From an uncultured Acidobacteriota bacterium (GTDB lineage: Bacteria; Acidobacteriota; Blastocatellia; Pyrinomonadales; Pyrinomonadaceae): a stretch of DNA of 5,005 bases. Made by a program: the position numbers and the translations under genes. Location of the stretch: NCBI GenBank assembly GCA_946480545.1, contig CAMLKY010000211.1, positions 1-5,005 of the forward strand, read 5' to 3'. The notes beneath the pieces are model-generated. The model was not told the origin of the DNA, made no database searches, and saw only the letters and a program-made list of their open reading frames with translations. Below, piece by piece: positions 1-5,005 of the stretch (position 1 is its first letter; the number at the start of each line of letters is the position of its first letter).

Positions 1-297
1 GGTTACGCCGCCGCGCTCGGCATCGCAACCGCGCTCTTCCAGCTCAAACGTTATCCGGAGGCGAAGGTAGAATTCCGGTGGCTCACAGACCATCAGCCGG
101 ACCAGGCGATCGCATACTACTTTCTGGGTATCGTTCACGATCATCTTCTTGAGTTTCCGGACGCCGCTGCGAATTACCAGCAGTTTCTTCGCCTCGCCGA
201 TCCCGAATCGAGTAAACTCGAGATAGAAAAGGTCAACTTGCGGCTCCCCGAAGTACAAAGACTTATCAAGGAAGGCAAAGGAAAGAAACGTGGCTAG
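1..297 (+). CDS. TPR-repeat protein, C-terminal fragment (5' end outside window)
   Basis: This reading frame is open from the first base to a TAG stop at 295-297 and gives the last 98 residues of a longer protein. Two consecutive 34-residue tetratricopeptide-like helical hairpins are visible. The first runs from about residue 2 to 33 (GIATALFQLKRYPEAKVEF, ending in QPD). The second runs from about 35 to 68 (AIAYYFLGIVHDHLLEFPDA, ending in ADPE). Both show the usual small and aromatic TPR positions (A/G-x-x-L/F, Y/F-x-x-A, closing P). The tail after residue 70 is charged and ends in a lysine-rich stretch, GKGKKRG. TPRs are protein-protein interaction scaffolds, so no specific function can be assigned. 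The gene overlaps the next one by 8 nt, which indicates an operon with the two exported proteins that follow. TPR assignment is good from the pattern; the identity of the full protein is unknown. Confidence 0.8.
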   Translation, partial: GYAAALGIATALFQLKRYPEAKVEFRWLTDHQPDQAIAYYFLGIVHDHLLEFPDAAANYQQFLRLADPESSKLEIEKVNLRLPEVQRLIKEGKGKKRG

Positions 298-859
298 AGG
301 CTTCGTAATTTGTAAGCATCTTTCTTCGCTGATTCACGCGAGCGATCTTCGTGTGCTGTTGTTTGCAGCAGCGTTGTTCGTCTTCGCGGGTATTGCGACG
401 GGACAGGATGTCGTCGCCGACGATATCGCACCGCCCCCGCTAAAGGTCTTAAGTCAGGATGAGAAGACGCGGCTCGGAGCCGAGACCGAAGTGAAACGTC
501 GCACGCGACTCGCTCTCGAGCTGATGGAGCACCGGCTCAAACAGGCGGAGACTCAGGATGGCGCGGAGAACTTCGATCAGATGTATGTCGAGCTCGGAGG
601 CTTTCACGCTCTCATGGAGAACATGCTGCATTTCCTGAACAGCAGCGACAAGGACAGCGGTCGGGTTCTAAATAACTTCAAGAGGTTCGAGATCGGGCTC
701 CGCGGGTTTACATCACGGCTCGAACTGATCCGCCGCGAGCTCCCGATCCGTTATGAGCCGTATGTACGAAGTCTTATCAAGCAGCTTCGTGCCGCCCGCG
801 CCAAAGCGATCGAGCCGTTGTTCGACGACACTGTAGTTCCAACGAATAAACCAGCATAA
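290..859 (+). CDS. Hypothetical secreted or periplasmic helical protein, 189 aa
   Basis: The start is GTG at 290, inside the end of the TPR gene, preceded by a purine-rich AAAGGAAAG that can serve as ribosome binding site. In-frame GTG at 353 and TTG at 359 are alternatives but would cut into the signal sequence. The N-terminus looks like a signal peptide with a long n-region: a hydrophobic core at about residues 20-36 (LRVLLFAAALFVFAGIA) followed by TGQD, with cleavage likely near residues 38-40. A short proline-containing linker (APPP, 47-50) follows. The rest (about 55-180) is charged and appears mostly helical, with basic and acidic residues alternating, as in EVKRRTRLALELMEHRL. I do not recognise a named domain. 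It lies 2 nt before another signal-peptide gene of almost equal size, so the pair is probably co-expressed with the TPR protein. Export is inferred from the signal only, and no enzymatic motif is visible. Confidence 0.75.
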   Translation: MARGFVICKHLSSLIHASDLRVLLFAAALFVFAGIATGQDVVADDIAPPPLKVLSQDEKTRLGAETEVKRRTRLALELMEHRLKQAETQDGAENFDQMYVELGGFHALMENMLHFLNSSDKDSGRVLNNFKRFEIGLRGFTSRLELIRRELPIRYEPYVRSLIKQLRAARAKAIEPLFDDTVVPTNKPA

Positions 860-861
860 GT

Positions 862-1434
862 ATGAAAGCACTGTTCCCCCTTTTCGCGTTATCGCTCCTG
901 CTTTTTCTAACGATGCCCTCGTCCGCCCAGCGTCGAGATTACATGACCGACGAAGAGGTGGAACTCGTCCGTGATAATCAGGACATCGATAAGAGAGTAG
1001 AAGTTCTGACGAAGATGATCGATCGCCGCTTCACCGCGCTCGGAATCGAGGTCGGCGGGTGGAAGCAGGCCGACAAGGAAACCAAGCTTTGGGGAACGAT
1101 GAGGTCTGGAACGAGATCCGAGATGCTGTTCGACATTAGGCAGCTTCTGCAGAAGGCGATCGACGATATAGACGACGTCGCGATGCACAATGAGAATACG
1201 CTTACGCAGAACAAGACAGAGGGACTCTTGTTCCCGAAGTCGGTGCGCGACCTCGCGGCCGCGGCTAACAGGTACCTTCCGGCGCTTAGATCTGAGCTGG
1301 AGAAAAGCAAAGACGAACGTGATCGTGGATTGATCCTTGGATCGATCGAGAGCTGCGAGGCGATCATCGAGTCAGTTTCAAAACTGCCCCCCGAACCCAC
1401 CAAGGCCGAAAAGAAAAAGAAAGCCAAGACTTAA
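862..1434 (+). CDS. Hypothetical secreted or periplasmic helical protein, 190 aa
   Basis: ATG at 862 follows the previous stop by only 2 nt and has no clear Shine-Dalgarno of its own, suggesting translational coupling. Residues 1-22 form a classic signal peptide: MK, a leucine/phenylalanine-rich core (ALFPLFALSLLLFLTM), then PSSA with probable cleavage before QRRDYMT. The mature part is highly charged and appears helical, with likely coiled-coil-like stretches at about 30-60 (DEEVELVRDNQDIDKRVEVL) and 130-173. It ends in a lysine-rich tail (KAEKKKKAKT). No known domain or catalytic motif is recognisable. Size, layout and a few aligned positions (DE, then L, M and R in the first helix) recall the preceding protein, so the two could be diverged duplicates; this is inference. 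An envelope-associated structural or binding role would fit, but function is unknown. It is the last gene before a repeat-filled intergenic region. Confidence 0.78.
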   Translation: MKALFPLFALSLLLFLTMPSSAQRRDYMTDEEVELVRDNQDIDKRVEVLTKMIDRRFTALGIEVGGWKQADKETKLWGTMRSGTRSEMLFDIRQLLQKAIDDIDDVAMHNENTLTQNKTEGLLFPKSVRDLAAAANRYLPALRSELEKSKDERDRGLILGSIESCEAIIESVSKLPPEPTKAEKKKKAKT

Positions 1435-1436
1435 TT

Positions 1437-1563
1437 AGTCCCTGGTCCCTACTCCCAGGAGTCCCAAGTGAAGTCCCAGAAGCCGCAGGGGTCTTTGGTC
1501 TTTGGTCTTGGGACCTGGGACCTGGGACTAGGGACTAGGGACTTAAAGCTGGACCAGGGACTT
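1437..1563. repeat. Heptamer-built imperfect inverted repeat between the exported-protein operon and gcvT
   Basis: From 1490 to 1545 there are eight consecutive in-phase seven-base units beginning with GG: GGTCTTT twice, GGTCTTG, GGACCTG twice, GGACTAG twice and GGACTTA. The left part (1437-1468) reads approximately as the reverse complement of the right part (1507-1543), so the region can fold as a long imperfect hairpin. The outer ends match exactly over 12 bp: AGTCCCTGGTCC at 1437-1448 pairs with GGACCAGGGACT at 1551-1562. This occupies most of the 164-nt gap 1435-1598, and no ORF or RNA gene is seen there. Function is not known. It could be an unusual transcription-stopping structure, but it lacks the terminal T-run of an intrinsic terminator. 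Confidence 0.85.
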
Positions 1564-1590
1564 GAGAGTTACCGCGCATCCCTTTAAATT
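1562..1590 (+). promoter_or_regulatory. Candidate sigma-70-type promoter for gcvT
   Basis: TTGAGA at 1562-1567 matches the -35 consensus TTGACA at five of six positions. After a 17-nt spacer comes TAAATT at 1585-1590, which matches TATAAT at four of six. Transcription would be expected to begin about 6-8 nt further on, at 1596-1598, almost at the gcvT ATG (1599). That would give an essentially leaderless mRNA, in keeping with the absence of a Shine-Dalgarno before gcvT. The -35 hexamer begins in the last two bases of the repeat element upstream. This is a pattern match only, and the -10 match is mediocre. Confidence 0.35.
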
Positions 1591-1598
1591 AGTCACTT

Positions 1599-2714
1599 AT
1601 GTCATCTGACAATCTGAAGAAGACTCCGCTCAATGCTGCGCATCGCGAGCTGGGTGGGAAGATGGTCGATTTTGGCGGGTGGGATATGCCTGTTCAGTAC
1701 CCGGCCGGAGTCATCGAGGAGCACATGGCCACGCGGACCCGGGCGGGACTGTTTGACGTCTCACACATGGGCGAGATCTGGGTCGAAGGCGAGGATGCCA
1801 TCCCGTTCGTCAACCGGATCACGACGAATGACGTGACGAAGCTCGTCGATGGCCAGGCACATTATTCGGCACTCACTAATGAGAAGGGCGGGGTCGTCGA
1901 TGACCTCCTTGTCTACAGGTTCGACGTCGATAAGCTCCTCCTCGTCGTCAACGCAGGCACCACCGAAAAGGACTGGGACTGGATCAGCTCGCAGAAAAAG
2001 ACCGAGAACGTCACTCTCACGAACGCGAGCGCTGACTATTGCCAGATCGCGATACAGGGGCCCAATGCTTTCGGGATCCTCCAGCGACTCACCGAAACCG
2101 ACCTCGGCGAGATCAAGTACTACCACTTCACGATGGGATATGTGGACGGCGTCGAATCGATAATCTCGCGTACGGGTTATACGGGTGAAGATGGCTTCGA
2201 AGTGTACGCGAACGAAAAGTACGCACGGCAAATCTGGGACAAGATGCTCGAGACCGGGGACTTCGGAAAGGATTCGGGAATCGTGCCGTGCGGCCTCGCC
2301 GCTCGGAACACGCTTCGGCTCGAAGCAGGGATGTCACTCTATGGCCACGAGCTTAGCGATGAGATCACGCCGCTCGAGGCGAACCTCGGCTGGATCACAA
2401 AGTTACAGAAGGGCGACTTTGTCGGCAGCGATGTACTCAGGAAAAGTAAGGAAGAAGGTATCAAACGCCGCATTGCCGGTTTTGAAATGACCGAGCCGGG
2501 TATCGCTCGCGATGGCTATGATGTGTATATCGAAGACAAGCGCGTCGGCTATGTGACGTCCGGAAGTCCGGCCCCGTTTCTGAAGAAGAATATCGGACTT
2601 GCATTCCTGCCGGTCGAGTTTGCAAATGACGGGCAAGAAATTAGAATCGATGTCAGAGGCAAACATCTTTCGGCAAAGGTAGTTCCGACACCCTTTTATA
2701 AGCGTCAGAAGTAG
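1599..2714 (+). CDS. gcvT: Glycine cleavage system T-protein (aminomethyltransferase)
   Basis: GcvT takes the aminomethyl group from the lipoyl arm of GcvH and transfers it to tetrahydrofolate, giving 5,10-methylene-THF and ammonia (EC 2.1.2.10), in the cytoplasm. The 371-residue length is normal for the family. Family blocks occur in order: KKTPL and KMVDFGGWDMPVQYP (21-35), FDVSHMGEIWV (52-62), the NEKGGVVDDLLVYR block (94-107) with the catalytic aspartate region at D101/D102, IAIQGPNA (150-157), SRTGYTGEDGFEVY (190-203), GLAARNTLRLEAGMSLYGHEL (232-252) and TPLEANLGW (257-265). The C-terminal barrel has VGYVTSGSPAPFLKKNIGLAF (316-336). No residue looks missing. The start fits the usual N-terminus shortly before KKTPL, although no Shine-Dalgarno is visible. 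gcvH follows after 38 nt, as in typical gcv operons. A confusion with the related folate protein YgfZ is ruled out by the full set of GcvT motifs. Confidence 0.97.
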   Translation: MSSDNLKKTPLNAAHRELGGKMVDFGGWDMPVQYPAGVIEEHMATRTRAGLFDVSHMGEIWVEGEDAIPFVNRITTNDVTKLVDGQAHYSALTNEKGGVVDDLLVYRFDVDKLLLVVNAGTTEKDWDWISSQKKTENVTLTNASADYCQIAIQGPNAFGILQRLTETDLGEIKYYHFTMGYVDGVESIISRTGYTGEDGFEVYANEKYARQIWDKMLETGDFGKDSGIVPCGLAARNTLRLEAGMSLYGHELSDEITPLEANLGWITKLQKGDFVGSDVLRKSKEEGIKRRIAGFEMTEPGIARDGYDVYIEDKRVGYVTSGSPAPFLKKNIGLAFLPVEFANDGQEIRIDVRGKHLSAKVVPTPFYKRQK

Positions 2715-2752
2715 TATTCGTTTATCAGGAGCCTCCAACTATTCACAAAACT

Positions 2753-3142
2753 ATGTCCAACATTCCCGAAAACCTACGTTACAGCAAGGATCACGAGTGG
2801 ATTAAGGTCGAGGGCGATGTCGCCAGCATCGGGATCACCGATTATGCGCAACATTCGCTCGGCGATGTGGTTTACATCGATATGCCGCGGGTCGGCGATA
2901 AGTTCGGAGCCCATGAGGCCTTTGGCTCCGTCGAATCAGTTAAGGCAGTTTCAGAGATCTTTACCCCCGTCGCGGGTGAGATCGTCGAGGTAAATGAAGG
3001 CCTCAACGACACGCCGGAAAAGGTCAACGCCGATCCTTACGGCGAGGCATGGTTCGTAAAGATAAAGATGGACAACGCCGGCGAGGCCGACGCGATGCTG
3101 TCCGGTGAAGAGTACGAGGAGTACTTATCAGCGAACGCCTGA
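2753..3142 (+). CDS. gcvH: Glycine cleavage system H-protein (lipoyl carrier)
   Basis: GcvH carries the lipoyl arm that shuttles the aminomethyl intermediate between the P-, T- and L-proteins in the cytoplasm. The 129-residue product matches the family length. It begins with IPENLRYSKDHEWIKVEGD (4-22), then GITDYAQHSLGDVVYIDMP (27-45), and the lipoylation block GSVESVKAVSEIFTPVAGEI (58-77), in which K64 is the expected lipoyl-lysine. The C-terminal block NADPYGEAWFVKIKM (92-106) is also typical. It is co-directional with gcvT at a 38-nt distance. An AGGAG at 2727-2731 lies 21 nt from the ATG, too far for a standard Shine-Dalgarno, so initiation signals are weak. The ATG is kept because it gives the canonical N-terminus. 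Downstream, a hairpin-forming repeat separates it from gcvPA. Confidence 0.97.
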   Translation: MSNIPENLRYSKDHEWIKVEGDVASIGITDYAQHSLGDVVYIDMPRVGDKFGAHEAFGSVESVKAVSEIFTPVAGEIVEVNEGLNDTPEKVNADPYGEAWFVKIKMDNAGEADAMLSGEEYEEYLSANA

Positions 3143-3148
3143 TGTGTT

Positions 3149-3242
3149 GATTTTGGATTTTAGATTTTGGATTTTGGATTGAAGCTTTGAGCTTTCCTTT
3201 TTCCAAAGCCAATCCAAAATCCAAAATCTAAAATCCAAAATC
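3149..3242. repeat. Perfect 33-bp inverted repeat of heptamers between gcvH and gcvPA
   Basis: The left arm (3149-3181) consists of seven-base units GATTTTG, GATTTTA, GATTTTG, GATTTTG and a partial GATTG. The right arm (3210-3242) is its exact reverse complement over all 33 positions. After a two-base bulge (3182-3183), the stem continues for 6 bp with GCTTTG (3184-3189) against CAAAGC (3204-3209), leaving a 14-nt loop (3190-3203). The element fills nearly all of the 104-nt gap 3143-3246 and ends 4 nt before the gcvPA ATG. It is AT-rich, unlike its neighbours. It may be a dispersed repeat or a transcript-processing or attenuation structure; which of these is unknown. No ORF or RNA gene is otherwise seen in this gap. 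Confidence 0.93.
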
Positions 3243-3246
3243 GATA

Positions 3247-4577
<1,331 letters not shown>

Positions 4578-4581
<4 letters not shown>

Positions 4582-4715
4582 GCTACCTGTTCGATTACGG
4601 GGAAGGGCTTTTCTGCTTCGTGCCGATCTTTGCGATCGTAGCTTTCATTGCCGCAGCACTTATTTGGAACAGCCTCCCGGACCGGACGAAAAAGAAACAG
4701 GATGACGACAGTTAG
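4578..4715 (+). CDS. Putative small single-pass membrane protein, 45 aa
   Basis: The ATG at 4578 overlaps the gcvPA TGA stop (ATGA arrangement), and the frame runs to TAG at 4713-4715. The peptide begins MSYLFDYGEG and has a strongly hydrophobic segment at residues 11-30 (LFCFVPIFAIVAFIAAALIW), long enough for one transmembrane helix. It ends in a basic then acidic tail, PDRTKKKQDDDS. By the positive-inside rule the KKK tail should be cytoplasmic and the acidic N-terminus outside. The next gene starts at 4702 and overlaps it by 14 nt. The stop-start overlaps on both sides, and a clean helix followed by a charged tail, favour a real gene translated by coupling to gcvPA. It has no Shine-Dalgarno and I recognise no family, so it could still be a chance ORF in a 120-nt spacer. 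Confidence 0.58.
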
Positions 4716-5005
4716 TCGCACCAATGATGTTGACCGCAGGCGTTTCCTTTCCAGCGTTGGTAAAGGGCTCGGTCTGGTCGCCGCGTCGTCCGCAGTCGTT
4801 GGCTCGCTCTTTGATAATGTGAACGCGGCGGCGCGCGCGGTCGAGCATCTGACTGCCGATCAGGTGGCGGCGGACGAAGATTATTGGGCGACGATACAAC
4901 AGGCGTTCTCGGTGACGCGCGGCATCATCAACCTGAACAACGGCGGCGTCTCGCCGAGCCCGCGAATCGTGACCGAAGCGATGGTCCGCTACACCTGGCA
5001 ACAGG
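4702..5005 (+). CDS. Tat-exported class V aminotransferase-fold PLP enzyme, N-terminal part (3' end outside window)
   Basis: The frame is open from ATG 4702 to the window edge (101 residues seen). Residues 11-17 (DRRRFLS) form a twin-arginine motif of the RRxFL type, followed by a moderately hydrophobic stretch (19-36, VGKGLGLVAASSAVVGSL) and an alanine-rich region (NAAA, 41-44) where signal peptidase could cut. This predicts export of a folded, cofactor-loaded protein by the Tat system. The mature part contains YWATIQQAF and then GIINLNNGGVSPSPRIVTEAM (74-94), which closely resembles the N-terminal substrate/PLP-domain entry of class V aminotransferases, such as isopenicillin N epimerase-like and cysteine desulfurase-like proteins. 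The PLP lysine would lie beyond the window, so reaction and substrate cannot be assigned. It starts inside the small membrane ORF, suggesting co-transcription with gcvPA. It is not gcvPB, which has no Tat leader and different N-terminal motifs. Confidence 0.82.
   Translation, partial: MTTVSRTNDVDRRRFLSSVGKGLGLVAASSAVVGSLFDNVNAAARAVEHLTADQVAADEDYWATIQQAFSVTRGIINLNNGGVSPSPRIVTEAMVRYTWQQ

Noticed and set aside
1437..1563. CRISPR array
   Set aside because: The repeat unit is only 7 nt with no unique spacers, and the array is inverted rather than direct.
1435..1598. Glycine riboswitch upstream of gcvT
   Set aside because: gcvT often has one, but this gap is filled with heptamer repeats and shows none of the conserved tandem glycine-aptamer core. 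The predicted promoter also leaves almost no leader.
1761..2231. Minus-strand 156-codon frame and other overlapping frames within gcvT
   Set aside because: They are internal to gcvT, have no initiation signals or recognisable domains, and gcvT is supported by its full set of family motifs.
3149..3242. Intrinsic terminator between gcvH and gcvPA
   Set aside because: The stem is long and AT-rich, with no GC-rich stem followed by a T-run on the + strand. It is also much longer than ordinary terminators. Attenuation remains possible but is not supported enough to call.
4660..5001. Minus-strand 113-codon frame opposite the aminotransferase start
   Set aside because: The + strand frame has a Tat leader and a recognisable class V aminotransferase N-terminus. 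The reverse frame has low-information, Arg-rich sequence.

Overview
The window is bacterial chromosome of moderate GC content, densely packed, with every supported gene on the + strand. It holds the split-P-protein form of the glycine cleavage system (gcvT, gcvH, gcvPA) between an upstream cluster encoding a TPR protein and two small exported proteins, and a downstream Tat-exported PLP enzyme. The split P-protein, the Tat-leader class V aminotransferase-like protein and the intergenic inverted arrays of heptamers together suggest an Acidobacteriota-like organism, perhaps Blastocatellia/Pyrinomonadales. This is inference from style, with low to moderate confidence.

Layout. Positions 1-297 are the C-terminal end of a TPR-repeat protein. 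It overlaps by 8 nt a GTG-started gene (290-859) for a secreted or periplasmic helical protein. Two nt later comes a second signal-peptide protein of nearly equal length (862-1434). The tight packing indicates one operon, and the two small proteins may be very divergent paralogues. Next is a 164-nt intergenic region (1435-1598) built largely of seven-base repeats arranged as an imperfect inverted repeat, ending in a candidate promoter directly before gcvT. gcvT (1599-2714) is followed after 38 nt by gcvH (2753-3142). A second intergenic element (3143-3246) is a perfect 33-bp inverted repeat, also made of heptamers but of unrelated sequence, and it ends 4 nt before the gcvPA start codon. gcvPA (3247-4581) is intact. 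A 45-residue single-pass membrane protein (4578-4715) overlaps its stop codon. The N-terminal part of a Tat-exported class V aminotransferase-fold protein (4702 to the window edge) overlaps that small gene.

How the genes work together. GcvPA and GcvPB form the PLP-dependent P-protein, which decarboxylates glycine and loads the aminomethyl group onto the lipoyl arm of GcvH. GcvT then transfers the one-carbon unit to tetrahydrofolate and releases ammonia. gcvPB, which carries the PLP lysine, is not next to gcvPA here, so it must lie further along or elsewhere. The L-protein (dihydrolipoamide dehydrogenase) is also absent from the window, which is usual.

No stretch over 300 nt lacks a gene. No tRNA, rRNA, CRISPR array, transposase, glycine riboswitch or phage gene was seen. 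The most unusual material is the pair of heptamer-based inverted elements, the small overlapping membrane ORF, and the replacement of the expected gcvPB by an exported PLP enzyme.
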